In this document: positions 18,822 through 27,845 of the stretch, one piece after another
Position numbering within the stretch: the stretch's first letter is position 1
Layout: every line of letters begins with the position of its first letter
Origin: an uncultured Methanoregula sp.
GTDB taxonomy: Archaea; Halobacteriota; Methanomicrobia; Methanomicrobiales; Methanospirillaceae
Assembly (NCBI RefSeq): GCF_963677065.1
Contig: NZ_OY781872.1
Span: forward strand, 1,731,419-1,795,418
DNA length: 64,000 nt
Reading direction: 5' to 3'
Translations under genes and position numbers: made by a program
Notes under the pieces: generated by a model
Told to the model about the DNA's origin: nothing
What the model saw: the letters and a program-made list of their open reading frames with translations, nothing else
Database searches by the model: none

Positions 18822-20972
18822 ATGATTCAGAAGGATAGTCCCGTAACGGAAAGCCGGTCTCTCTTCCACTATATCCTCTTATTCATGATAATTCCCGTCA
18901 TCTGCATCGGGGTGCTCCTTACTGCAAATGACTATTTTGTTACGAAAAACAATTTCGAGAACGAAGCCCATCATCTTCAGTTCCAGACCGAACAGAACAT
19001 AATGGAAGCCCTTCACCTTACCGATACGGCGTCAAATATCCTTGATAACAGCATCAACGACCAGATGCAGAAAGGACTCGTTGCCGTCAAAGGCGAGTAC
19101 GAGCGATCCGGCCGCAATCCGGCAGGAATGGATCTGACCGCTCTCCGGGCTAGCATGGGAGAAGGCTATGATATCTATGTTATCGATGAATCCGGCGTGA
19201 TTGTTGCAACCACCTACCCGCCGGAACTCGGCCAGGATTTCAAACAGATCCCGTATTTCTTTGAATATCTCACCAACATCCGCAATTCCGAAGGTTTTTT
19301 CCCGGATCGCGTTGTGCATGAACTCCTCGGGTCCGGCCAGTACCGGAAGTTCGCGTACATGCCAACGCCGGATCATAAATATGTACTTGAACTGGGCCTT
19401 GCCGGGCCGTCCTTCGATTCGATGAATGCAAAACTGGAAGCCCATAAGAATATCAAAAACATCGTGTTTTCCAATCCCTATGTTGAGGATTACCGGGTCT
19501 TCAATACCCTCGGGCGCTATGTGAGCAATGGCAGCCGGCCTGAACCGGAAATCCGGGGATACCTCAACGAGACGATAAGCCTGCGTTCAACTTATGAAGT
19601 CTCCGAATCCGGCTCCCCCCGGACCGTACGGTACCTGTTCATCGATCTCAAGGATGCAACCTACGGCTCGGATCCCAGCAGGATCGTTGAAATCACGTAT
19701 AACACGGGCCTTATGCAGCAATCTCTCAACAACCTCCTCCTCTCCCACCTGCTCATCTCCTTATCGGTGATCCTTCTGGGATGTGTTCTTGCAGTCCTTG
19801 TGTCGCGGAGACTTATCCAACCGGTCAAAGGTATCGTGAGCGATGTTGAAAAAATTGCAGCCGGGGATCTGGATCACCGGATCGGGAGCCCGCAGATCCA
19901 GGAGTTCCGCGTTCTTGAGAAGAGTATCAACACGATGGTGGATTCATTAAAAGGCGCATTTTTGAAAGTGAAAGATGACGAGATCTTCAAGCAGGAGATG
20001 ATCGATCAGCTGCCGATTGCCGTCTTCATGAAGAATGTTGACGATGGCAGGTACGTGTACTGGAACAGGGCAAGCGAGACCCTGTTCGGGCGCAAGGCTG
20101 CTGACGTGATCGGGAAGACCGATCGCGACCTCTTCCCCAAGGTAATGGTTGCCCAGATTGAGAGAGAAGATTGCGAAGCCCGCCTCAACCGTATTGCCAT
20201 GAATACCAAGACCGTTGCCCTGGAAGGACAGGGCGACCGGATCCTCCATATGATCATTGTGCCCATCTTCAGCTCAACCAGGACCGAGCGGTACATGCTG
20301 GGCATTGCTGAAGACTTAACCGAACAGGCCCTTCACCTCAAGACCGATCTGCTCTTCAGCATCACCCGTCACGATATCCTCGACAATCTTTCGGTTATCA
20401 TGGAATCCCTTGAACGGGCGCAGCTCATGACCACTCCTGAAGCAATGCAGGCATTTTTCGACAAGACCCTCCTCTCCGTGGAATCGATCCGCAACCAGAT
20501 CTCGTTCATGCGCAGCATGCAGGACCGTGGAATAACGTCCCCGAAATGGCAGTCGGTCCAGCAGTCCTTCTACAACGCGGTCGAGCAACTTCCAAACAGT
20601 GATGTGGAGATCAAAGCAGATCTGGACGATCTGGAAATCTTTGCCGATCCCTTCCTGCCCCGGATCTTCTTCACCCTGCTCCTGAACTCCTTCAACTACG
20701 GGGGCAAGCGCCTCTCCCGGATCCATCTGCATGCAGCAATGGACGGGGAGAACCTCGCGCTGGTGTACGAGGATGACGGGCCGGGTATACCGCTGACGGA
20801 TAAGGCAAAGATCTTCCTCTTCGAGGAATCCCCGAAGACCTGGCAGGGCCTCTTCCTCATCCAGGAGCTCCTCTCCTTCACCGGTATCTCAATCACTGAA
20901 TCCGGTGCTCCCGAAACCGGCGTGCGGTTTGTCCTGCTGGTTCCTGCAGGCAAATTCCGGTACCGCGGCTGA
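18822..20972 (+). CDS. Membrane histidine kinase (Cache-HAMP-PAS-HK)
   Basis: A 716-residue sensor. There is an N-terminal transmembrane helix (about 15-36), an extracytoplasmic Cache-like region (to about 295), a second transmembrane helix (about 305-327), a HAMP domain (RRLIQPVKGIVSDVEKIAAGDLDHRI), a PAS domain (QLPIAVFMKNVDDGRYVYWN) and a kinase core. The phospho-acceptor is probably the His in SITRHDILDNL, and the ATPase part has an N box (LLLNSFNYGG) and G1 (EDDGPGIP). The second G-box is short, as in many archaeal kinases. No response regulator gene is adjacent. Confidence 0.85.
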   Translation: MIQKDSPVTESRSLFHYILLFMIIPVICIGVLLTANDYFVTKNNFENEAHHLQFQTEQNIMEALHLTDTASNILDNSINDQMQKGLVAVKGEYERSGRNPAGMDLTALRASMGEGYDIYVIDESGVIVATTYPPELGQDFKQIPYFFEYLTNIRNSEGFFPDRVVHELLGSGQYRKFAYMPTPDHKYVLELGLAGPSFDSMNAKLEAHKNIKNIVFSNPYVEDYRVFNTLGRYVSNGSRPEPEIRGYLNETISLRSTYEVSESGSPRTVRYLFIDLKDATYGSDPSRIVEITYNTGLMQQSLNNLLLSHLLISLSVILLGCVLAVLVSRRLIQPVKGIVSDVEKIAAGDLDHRIGSPQIQEFRVLEKSINTMVDSLKGAFLKVKDDEIFKQEMIDQLPIAVFMKNVDDGRYVYWNRASETLFGRKAADVIGKTDRDLFPKVMVAQIEREDCEARLNRIAMNTKTVALEGQGDRILHMIIVPIFSSTRTERYMLGIAEDLTEQALHLKTDLLFSITRHDILDNLSVIMESLERAQLMTTPEAMQAFFDKTLLSVESIRNQISFMRSMQDRGITSPKWQSVQQSFYNAVEQLPNSDVEIKADLDDLEIFADPFLPRIFFTLLLNSFNYGGKRLSRIHLHAAMDGENLALVYEDDGPGIPLTDKAKIFLFEESPKTWQGLFLIQELLSFTGISITESGAPETGVRFVLLVPAGKFRYRG

Positions 20973-21084
20973 CCTCAGCTGAGCAGTTTCACTCGCTCTG
21001 GTGTTTCGTGCATTCCGGGCATTTCGTAGTGACTGTTGATACCGGGACGCCCGCGTCTTACACGTGGAACGCCGGGCTCGTGCA

Positions 21085-21127
21085 CCAGAAAACCCCTAAA
21101 TAGTCATCTTACTAACATTACGTAAGG
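21085..21127 (+). promoter_or_regulatory. Promoter and inverted repeat before the ArsR-type gene
   Basis: CCCCTAAATAGTC (about 21092-21104) looks like a TATA box. Just before the ATG lies the inverted repeat CTTAC-N9-GTAAG (about 21107-21125), overlapping the expected transcription start and the ribosome site. Its place suggests autorepression by the ArsR-type protein; this is inferred. Confidence 0.4.
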
Positions 21128-21754
21128 ATGAGCGAAGCTGCTGAGGTTGCCCGACTGCTTGACATTCTCGGGAACCGGAACCGGAGACGGATTATCGAGT
21201 TGCTGAGGCAGAAGCCCTGCTTTGTTACCGAGATATCCGAGACTCTCATGCTCTCACCCAAGGCGGTTATCGACCATCTCCAGATGATGGAGAGGGAGAC
21301 TATCCTTGCCTGCCAGATGGATGAACGGCGCAGGAAATACTACTATCTCGCAAACGATATCCTCATCGACGTCAGTCTCAAGGAGATCCGGATCATCAGT
21401 TCCGCAGAGGAAGAGGACGATGAGAAGAACGAGCGGCTGAAAACTTCCGTCTCCCTGCTTGGCCGGATGATCCGCTCTCACGACCAGATCCTTTCAAACC
21501 TCGAACAGATCAACCACGATATCGAGATGAGGATAAACGATATTGCCCATAACCATAAGGATTTATTCAAAAGCGAACGAGAGATTACCGTAATCATTGC
21601 CCTCTCTCACGAGTCCCTGACCCTGCCCGAACTGGAGCAGGCAACCACGCTTCCTGAGAAAGACCTCATGGAGATCCTGAAGCGGTGCGAGCGGTCGGGG
21701 ATTGTAGCCCGGGAGGATGAGCGGTACATGCTCCGAGGTGTCCATGCAGAATAA
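21128..21754 (+). CDS. ArsR-family winged-helix regulator
   Basis: A 208-residue protein. Residues 5-80 form an ArsR-type winged helix (VARLLDILGNRNRRRIIELL, then EISETLMLSPKAVIDHLQMME, then the wing KYYYL). A coiled-coil middle (about 105-150) and a second helix-turn-helix-like C-terminus (LTLPELEQATTLPEKDLMEIL) follow. No metal-binding Cys pair is visible, so the signal is probably not arsenite. It overlaps the Hsp20-like gene by 11 bases, so both act together. Confidence 0.8.
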   Translation: MSEAAEVARLLDILGNRNRRRIIELLRQKPCFVTEISETLMLSPKAVIDHLQMMERETILACQMDERRRKYYYLANDILIDVSLKEIRIISSAEEEDDEKNERLKTSVSLLGRMIRSHDQILSNLEQINHDIEMRINDIAHNHKDLFKSEREITVIIALSHESLTLPELEQATTLPEKDLMEILKRCERSGIVAREDERYMLRGVHAE

Positions 21755-22166
21755 CCCGAACGGCCCTTACGATGAAATATTCAGCAACCTTGCAAAGATT
21801 GTTGAAGATCTTGTCCGGAATATGCCTGAAAACAGGCAGGCGCGTATCGTCGGATATACCATCATCACCCGCCACCCCTCCGATGACCCGGAGTTTGCCG
21901 GGAACGGAAGCCTGGGAGATGACGGGGAGATCCCGTACGAGGTTGTAGAAGCCGGAGACCAGGTATTCATCACGGCATCTCTCCCGGCAGATTCAGAGAC
22001 CGCAGCATTTGCGGATATCGAGACAAACTGTGTCAGGATCTGCGTGGATGACCGGGTTACCACCATCATGCTGGACAACCCGGTGGACCGGATCCACAGC
22101 TATTATCGGGTCCACCGCGGGGTCATGGATATTTCCTTGAAAAAGCAGCCCCTTCCCGTGCAGTAA
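21744..22166 (+). CDS. Hsp20/alpha-crystallin-like protein
   Basis: A 140-residue protein starting at the ATG inside the end of the ArsR-type gene. The second half has the order of an alpha-crystallin domain (YEVVEAGDQVFITASLPADSE, then CVRICVDDRVTTIML), but the I-x-I tail is poor. The pairing of an ArsR-type regulator with an Hsp20-like protein recurs in methanogens and haloarchaea. It is a probable holdase or an adaptor of the regulator. Confidence 0.65.
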   Translation: MQNNPNGPYDEIFSNLAKIVEDLVRNMPENRQARIVGYTIITRHPSDDPEFAGNGSLGDDGEIPYEVVEAGDQVFITASLPADSETAAFADIETNCVRICVDDRVTTIMLDNPVDRIHSYYRVHRGVMDISLKKQPLPVQ

Positions 22167-22266
22167 CGGGATCCCGTTTTTTATCTTTTTCGTCTCTCCC
22201 GTCAGCACCCCGGCATCCCGTATTCATTATCCGACACCGTACGCGTTCTGGATGTCTGCAGAACGG

Positions 22267-23178
22267 CTAGCCCAGTTTCCAGATAGCCGTGTCATACCCG
22301 TTGAACGCGATCCGGACATAGGCTTTGTCCAGGGTCAGCGATGACGGGACTTCGTAGATGATGTACCCGTCGATGGCATTGCTCTTCCCCGGGTACAGGT
22401 ACGCAGTCTGGGTACTGTGCGAGTAGCCGAAATCCTCCACGTATTCCGAACCGAAGAGTTTCGGAAGATATTGTATCTCTTTTACCTCTATTGCGGTTGC
22501 CTTGATGTTCCTGCTCCGGTCCGGGAGATAATGGACAGGATCCATGGAGTACCAGTCCCCGTCATAATAGACCCTGATGTTATTCGATGTCGGCGGCCAG
22601 ACCCGCGTTGTCCCGTTGTTGAAGACATTGACAAAGACCGCCAGGTATTTGTTTCCCGCTTTTGGTTTCTGGGGATAGTATCTGTTGTCTATATCACTGT
22701 GCCACTGGTAGGTGTCGTTCATCCAGACGCGGTACACCGTGCCTTCGCTGGCAAGTTCACCGGATCCAAAGGGAAATGATTCTTTGAGTTTGAGGGCACC
22801 GGGAAACTGTTCCGGGACCGGTGTGGGAATGGTGGTTACCGGTTCAGGTGTTGGCGTTACCGGGACCGTGGCCGTCACCGTAGGTACTGCCGGTTCTGTT
22901 TTCTGCAGGAGTGATCCGGGAGATGCCGCTGGCAGAACGAATACTGCGAGAACTGCCACGATAACCAGAATCGCAATAATACCGGCAAGTATGAGAACAC
23001 GGCTCTTCTTCGAAGGGGGTGGAGATGGCTGATCCGGTACCGGGAACCGATCCGCGGGAGTAGTTTCCTCTCCGCTCTCCGGTATGTCCGGCAGGCCGGC
23101 CGGTGCTCCGCACTCAGTGCAGAACTTCATTTCCTCCGATAACTCAGCACCGCATGCTGTGCAGAACCGATTTCCCAT
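22267..23178 (-). CDS. Zinc-ribbon membrane protein with DUF4352-like domain
   Basis: A 303-residue protein. An N-terminal double-CxxC zinc ribbon (FCTACG ... FCTECGAP) is followed by a transmembrane helix (about 62-85), a Pro/Thr/Val linker and an outside beta-rich domain (KYLAVFVNVFNNGTTRVWPP, then IDGYIIYEVPSSLTLDKAYV) with the DUF4352 pattern, an immunoglobulin-like fold. It ends close to the nrdD end, not in its operon. The function is unknown. Confidence 0.75.
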   Translation of the reverse strand: MGNRFCTACGAELSEEMKFCTECGAPAGLPDIPESGEETTPADRFPVPDQPSPPPSKKSRVLILAGIIAILVIVAVLAVFVLPAASPGSLLQKTEPAVPTVTATVPVTPTPEPVTTIPTPVPEQFPGALKLKESFPFGSGELASEGTVYRVWMNDTYQWHSDIDNRYYPQKPKAGNKYLAVFVNVFNNGTTRVWPPTSNNIRVYYDGDWYSMDPVHYLPDRSRNIKATAIEVKEIQYLPKLFGSEYVEDFGYSHSTQTAYLYPGKSNAIDGYIIYEVPSSLTLDKAYVRIAFNGYDTAIWKLG

Positions 23179-23242
23179 ATCCCCTCATCATCCCTGCAGG
23201 TTTTGTAAAAAAAAAGCACTAGCCCGGATCATCAGTCCGTTT

Positions 23243-25435
23243 TCATGCCCTGGCCGGCAGATCCGCCGGTGTCCAGTCCGATATCGCTTTCTTCTCATCT
23301 CCCATCTCATGGAACTGGCGGAGCGAGACGGTGATGTCCCGTGTGAAGGCAAAATAGCCGATCTGCGTGTTGCGGCAGAGGTTCATTGCCATATCCATGA
23401 GACCCCGGGGATCCGGCCGGGCTTCCCCGAGCCAGATATGGAAGATGTTCCCCCCGTCCACAATCGGGAAGAAGACATGTTCGATCTCCATCCTTTTTGT
23501 CAGCGGGATGTCTGCACCCGGCGCAACATGGGTGCCGTTCGTGTAATAGATCGGAAGATCGCGGCTCTTGCCGAGCTTGAGGAGGCCGACTTCGACATCC
23601 CCCTTGATGACCTTCTTTGCATGCTCGTGGTAACGCCGGTCGAGCAGATCGGCGACCGCGAAGCGCTGCCCGGTGGTTTCGGCCGGTGTGCGGGCGAGGG
23701 CAATTGTCATATTGTATTTTTTGCTCAGCTCCCGTCCATAGAGTTCCATCTCGGTCATTGCCCGGATGGCGAGCCGGAATGCCTCCCTTGACTCGTGGAG
23801 CTGCCTGCCGGTATGATGCTGGACCATCTCGTTGACACCGACTACGCCTATCGTGTAGACCAGTCCTTCGAGATCGACCGCTATTGCACCCCGCTCCCCG
23901 GTATTGGGATCCTTGGGGCGCTGCATGGCAAACGGCATGCGGCTGTTGGCCCGGATATGGTCCATCCACCGGCGCTTGATCTTGAAGATCTCGACTGCCA
24001 CATCCATGAGTTTTTTCAGTTCCGCAAAGAGGCGGGCATCATCGCCTTCCGCATTGTAAGCAGCCCGCGGGCAGTTGACGGAAACCACCTGCCAGGACCC
24101 CATCGAGAAATGCTTCCCTCCCTGGAAGATGAGTTTCTTGTCGAAATCCGAGTCTTCGTCGGCAACGGCCGAGAACTGGTAAGCGCAGCACTGGTAACAG
24201 GAGATGCCCTTCCCCGCTCCCCGGTAAGCGGGAAGCTGGTTGTCGTAATACGGGGTGCCGAATTTCGAGGCCAGTTCGAACGTCATCAGGTAGAGTTCCC
24301 TGAACGTGGGAAGGTCGGGGTTTTTCTTGTTGAACTCTTCGCGCTCGTTCATGAAATCCGGCTCGATCGAGATCTCGGGTTTCGGGAAATTGAAGGGCTT
24401 GCCCCAGTAGTCCCCTTCGAGCATCACTTCCATGAGCGCCTTGAAGAGGAGACGCACCTCGCGCTCGAACTCGCCATAGGTCTTCAGCGGCGCCGATGGC
24501 GATTTACCATCCCAGACTTTGCCTTTGTACACGCAGGGTTTGTCCTGCCAGAGGGAGGGAACGCCGGGTGAGAGCTGGATCGATGAGAAGACGAGCTGGC
24601 CGCCCCGGGCAACCATCATCTGCGTCATCTCGTACACGAACATCTGGACCATCTGCTTGATCTCGTCGTACGGCATCCCTTCCATGAACGGGGCAAGGAA
24701 CGTGAGGAAGTTGTAATATCCCTGTCCCCCGGCAAAGTTGGTCTGGGCCGACCCGAGCGCCTTTACCGCGTGGAGGATCGCTACCTCTGCCCGTTTGGCC
24801 GGGCCGGCAACCGAGGCCTTTGTGCCGTTCCCGTCCGGCATCAGGCCGTAATAGAAGAAGTAACGCAGGTCCCAGTCCTGGCAGAACGGGCGCGTGCCGA
24901 AATATTCCAGATCATGGATGTGCATCTCGCCCGAAAGATGGTGATCCGCGAGATCCGGCGGGAGCTGGAGCAGGTACTGTTCTTTTGAGATCTTGTCGGC
25001 CTTCTTCTTGTGCGAGGTCTCGGCATTCTCCTGCAGGTTGGCGTTGTCATGGGCTTCAAAACCCCTGCCCACATCGATGAGATGTGCATCGTAGACCGGG
25101 GTACCGACCCGGGTTGAGACATTCCGGTACTGGACCATCCCCTTCTCGAGAAGGGTGATATTCACAATCTCGCGGATGAGGGGGCCGGAGAGCGACTTGA
25201 GCCCCATGTTTTTGATCCGGTTCTCCACCTCAAGGGCAATCTCCTGGGCAGTGGTCTCGCTGGCGCCCTCGTACCCGTAAAAAGTTTCAACGAGTTTTGT
25301 CTCTTCAACAATCTGCCGGACAATGCGGTTGCGATCCCAGTCAATGATATGTCCGTCGGTTGAGCGGACGTACGGGAGTGCCGGGACTGCCAGTCCCTCA
25401 AAAGTCAGCTGTTTTGTTTCCGGCCGGCGCGACAT
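23243..25435 (-). CDS. nrdD: Anaerobic ribonucleoside-triphosphate reductase, C-terminus degenerate
   Basis: A 730-residue class III reductase. It has the N-terminal ATP-cone (VRSTDGHIIDWDRNRIVRQI) and the catalytic barrel with GISCYQCCAYQFS. At the C-terminus the conserved NTQIGYFAFTRDIT is present, but the segment that normally follows, a four-Cys zinc site and a glycyl-radical loop of the type R-V-x-G-Y, is not visible; the protein instead ends in TVSLRQFHEMGDEKKAISDW and a short tail. Only 64 bases separate it from the next gene, so no missing exon-like piece fits there. The start overlaps the redoxin stop (TAATG). Confidence 0.85.
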   Translation of the reverse strand: MSRRPETKQLTFEGLAVPALPYVRSTDGHIIDWDRNRIVRQIVEETKLVETFYGYEGASETTAQEIALEVENRIKNMGLKSLSGPLIREIVNITLLEKGMVQYRNVSTRVGTPVYDAHLIDVGRGFEAHDNANLQENAETSHKKKADKISKEQYLLQLPPDLADHHLSGEMHIHDLEYFGTRPFCQDWDLRYFFYYGLMPDGNGTKASVAGPAKRAEVAILHAVKALGSAQTNFAGGQGYYNFLTFLAPFMEGMPYDEIKQMVQMFVYEMTQMMVARGGQLVFSSIQLSPGVPSLWQDKPCVYKGKVWDGKSPSAPLKTYGEFEREVRLLFKALMEVMLEGDYWGKPFNFPKPEISIEPDFMNEREEFNKKNPDLPTFRELYLMTFELASKFGTPYYDNQLPAYRGAGKGISCYQCCAYQFSAVADEDSDFDKKLIFQGGKHFSMGSWQVVSVNCPRAAYNAEGDDARLFAELKKLMDVAVEIFKIKRRWMDHIRANSRMPFAMQRPKDPNTGERGAIAVDLEGLVYTIGVVGVNEMVQHHTGRQLHESREAFRLAIRAMTEMELYGRELSKKYNMTIALARTPAETTGQRFAVADLLDRRYHEHAKKVIKGDVEVGLLKLGKSRDLPIYYTNGTHVAPGADIPLTKRMEIEHVFFPIVDGGNIFHIWLGEARPDPRGLMDMAMNLCRNTQIGYFAFTRDITVSLRQFHEMGDEKKAISDWTPADLPARA

Positions 25436-25704
25436 TACTCACCCGAGAGGAGTTTTTTTATCCGCGCTCCGTCAAGGTTGCCGGAGGGAAAAAGATCCTC
25501 CGATGTGTAGAAATCCGAGTCTTTCTGGAGCACCGGGGCTTCGTTGACAAAGACCCCGTTGAGCCTGAGCTCGGTGAGGGATTCCGCGGTGGAGAGGTCG
25601 CGTTCAATGTACGTGCAGCCTTCCTGTTTTAAAAAACCCTTGAGTGTGTCGCAATGCGGGCAAAATTCAAGCGTATAAACGATCAGTTCCGGATTCTTCG
25701 GCAC
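25435..25704 (-). CDS. Glutaredoxin-like redoxin (NrdH-type)
   Basis: An 89-residue thioredoxin-fold protein with active site CPHC (VYTLEFCPHCDTLKGFL) and a cis-Pro segment (NEAPVLQ). I use the GTG at 25704, with GAGGG about 8 bases upstream; a TTG at 25734 would add 10 residues. It overlaps nrdD by one base. In Methanosarcina a related redoxin reduces a class III reductase via a ferredoxin-linked enzyme, so this pair probably forms a redoxin-dependent system. Confidence 0.85.
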   Translation of the reverse strand: MPKNPELIVYTLEFCPHCDTLKGFLKQEGCTYIERDLSTAESLTELRLNGVFVNEAPVLQKDSDFYTSEDLFPSGNLDGARIKKLLSGE

Positions 25705-25833
25705 AAAAACACCCTCACTCTGTATTCTATCCAATAGGCATTCCGTGAATAAAAAAATCTTGGTTCGTGTTGCAAAGGGTAATGGATCGTGGAGCGATTA
25801 TCATTAGTAGGTGAATGGAACAATAGTACCGTA

Positions 25834-26373
25834 ATGGTCAGGGCATTTATTGCACTGGAATTGTCCGAAGAGATCCGTACCGGCCTTGCCGGAGCCCAGG
25901 ATATTCTCCGCGGCTCTTCGGCACGGCTTACCTTTGTGGAACCGGATCTGATTCACGTTACGGCAAAGTTCCTTGGCGAAGTGGAGGAACGCCGCCTGCC
26001 CGGGATTAAGGAAGCCCTGCGAAACATCCCGTTCGAGCCGTTTTTAGTAACTGCCGGTGAAGTCACGGTGAATAACCGGAACCGCCCCCATACGATCTGG
26101 AGTTCGGTAAACGATTCAGGAAACGGCCAGCAGCTCCTCCATGCTATCGATGCAGCGCTCGGCCCCCTGGGAATTGAGCCCGAAACCCGCAGGTTCACGC
26201 CCCATGCAACCATCGCCCGCGTCAAATCGTTCGATCCGTCACTTTTTCCCTTCCTGAAGAGGCTTGAGGGGAAGTCGTACGGGAGCTGCACGGTCGCCGG
26301 CCTCCGGCTGAAGAAGAGCACGCTTTTCCCGAAAGGACCCGTTTATGAGGATCTGCTGGAGGTGAAATGGTGA
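25834..26373 (+). CDS. thpR: RNA 2',3'-cyclic phosphodiesterase (ThpR/LigT)
   Basis: A 179-residue 2H phosphoesterase. Both HxTx motifs are present: HVTAKFLGEVEERR and HATIARVK. It starts MVRAFIALELSEE, typical of the family. It opens 2',3'-cyclic phosphates on RNA ends. Its stop overlaps the cca start by 7 bases, an arrangement that fits tRNA 3'-end care. Confidence 0.9.
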   Translation: MVRAFIALELSEEIRTGLAGAQDILRGSSARLTFVEPDLIHVTAKFLGEVEERRLPGIKEALRNIPFEPFLVTAGEVTVNNRNRPHTIWSSVNDSGNGQQLLHAIDAALGPLGIEPETRRFTPHATIARVKSFDPSLFPFLKRLEGKSYGSCTVAGLRLKKSTLFPKGPVYEDLLEVKW

Positions 26374-27734
26374 CCCGTCTCCCCCTGGAAGAGGAGGTTC
26401 TTGTCAAGATTCGCCCGAGTGCAGAAGAGCGGGAGGAGATCTGCACCCTTGGAAAAAAACTGCTTGCTGCCATTGCAGAAAGTGGTAAGGCACAGGGCAT
26501 GATTGTCGGGTCCATTGCACGCCACACGTGGGTGCGGGGGGACCGCGACCTTGATGTGTTCATGCTCTTCGACCCATCGCTGCCCCGGGAGACGCTGGAA
26601 GCCGAAGGTCTTTCTCTTGCCCGCAGCATTGCCGCCGGTTTCACGGACAGCTACCATGAGAAGTACGCCGAGCACCCCTACATCAACGCAACTATTGACG
26701 GCGTCGACGTGGATCTCGTTCCCTGTTACAATGTTGTGAGTGCGGAAAAGATCCAGAGCGCTGTCGACCGGACGCCATTTCATACGCGGTACATCACGGA
26801 CAAGATCAACGGACTCATTGACGATGTTCTTCTCCTCAAGCGGTTTGCAAAAGCCGGGGGGATCTATGGCTCGGACCAGATGACCGAAGGGTTCTCCGGT
26901 TATCTCTGCGAACTGCTCGTGCTCTATTATGGCTGCTTTACCGGCCTGCTGAATGCCGCGTCGGAGTGGCGCCCCAGAACCATAATCGATCCGGAAAACC
27001 ATGCAGCAAAAACCTTTGATGAACCCCTTGTGGTAATTGATCCTGTAGACCCCCGCCGCAATGTGGCAGCCGCGGTATCTATCGATCGCATGGCTGAGTT
27101 TGTGGAGCTTGCACGGGGCTACCTTGAATCGCCCTCCTTGGCCTTCTTCAGTATTCCGGCTTACCGTGCTGTATCCCGGGAGGAACTCGGAGCACTTCTG
27201 CAGGCCCGCGAAACGCACCTGTTCGCGATCACGTTTCCCACACCCCCGTATATCGAGGAGATTGTAGTGCCCCAGCTCAAGCGAAGCACGGCAGCGATCT
27301 GCGAAGACCTGGAACGGAACGGTTTCTCGGTCCACCATGCACATTACATGATGAATCCCGACCGCTGCATGCTCCTCTTCGAGCTGCTCGTTGCCCGGCT
27401 TCCGAAGATCCGCATGCACATCGGCCCTCCGCTCTGGAACCGGGTGAATGCCAATAAATTCCGGGAAAAACACCTCGATTCTCTTCTACCCGGCCCCTAT
27501 GTCCGCGAGGCCCGGTACGAGATGGAAGTGCCCCGGGAGTTCACCCTGGCACGCGATCTACTTGCCTCTGATGCACTCCTGCAGGTGAGTCTTGGCAGGC
27601 ATGTCCGCCAGTCCCTTGCAAACGGGTGGCAGCTCTTTGAGGGAGAAGATTGCTGGCAGATGGAATTTGCAGAATTCATCGGGGACTTCTTCTCCCGGTG
27701 TTCTCCTCTCGTCCGGATCCGGCAGAAGAAGTGA
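26367..27734 (+). CDS. cca: CCA-adding tRNA nucleotidyltransferase (archaeal class I)
   Basis: A 455-residue enzyme of the usual archaeal length. The nucleotidyltransferase motif is VGSIARHTWVRGDRDLDVFMLFD (G-S near residue 51, D-x-D following), followed by DVDLVPCYNV with the third carboxylate. It adds or repairs CCA on tRNA 3' ends, which is needed here as the tRNA genes do not encode CCA. GGAGGTGA is just before the ATG. A second, diverged copy of its C-terminal end follows downstream. Confidence 0.95.
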   Translation: MVTRLPLEEEVLVKIRPSAEEREEICTLGKKLLAAIAESGKAQGMIVGSIARHTWVRGDRDLDVFMLFDPSLPRETLEAEGLSLARSIAAGFTDSYHEKYAEHPYINATIDGVDVDLVPCYNVVSAEKIQSAVDRTPFHTRYITDKINGLIDDVLLLKRFAKAGGIYGSDQMTEGFSGYLCELLVLYYGCFTGLLNAASEWRPRTIIDPENHAAKTFDEPLVVIDPVDPRRNVAAAVSIDRMAEFVELARGYLESPSLAFFSIPAYRAVSREELGALLQARETHLFAITFPTPPYIEEIVVPQLKRSTAAICEDLERNGFSVHHAHYMMNPDRCMLLFELLVARLPKIRMHIGPPLWNRVNANKFREKHLDSLLPGPYVREARYEMEVPREFTLARDLLASDALLQVSLGRHVRQSLANGWQLFEGEDCWQMEFAEFIGDFFSRCSPLVRIRQKK

Positions 27735-27740
27735 GAGCCC

Positions 27741-27816
27741 GGGCTTTGAATCATTTATTGGCGGATTCTTTGACCGGTGCTCGCCGCTGGTGAGGATGGG
27801 GAAGGGGGGCAGGTGA
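27741..27816 (+). pseudogene. Diverged second copy of the cca 3' end
   Basis: Reading from about 27744 gives GFESFIGGFFDRCSPLVRMGKGGR and a stop, against EFIGDFFSRCSPLVRIRQKK at the end of cca. The core FIG-x-FF-x-RCSPLVR matches in all but two places, yet most wobble bases differ. So this is not a fresh tandem duplication but the 3' remnant of a foreign or ancient cca allele. It marks the left edge of the AT-rich block. Confidence 0.75.
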
Positions 27817-27845
27817 ACCAAAATAGAGTTTGCATCTATCATTTT

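Noticed and set aside
23795..24571. Long open frame opposite nrdD
   Set aside because: It lies antisense to a clear enzyme gene and has no known family; such frames are common in GC-rich genes.
26343..27473. A 376-residue open frame opposite cca
   Set aside because: Antisense to a definite gene; no recognisable domain.
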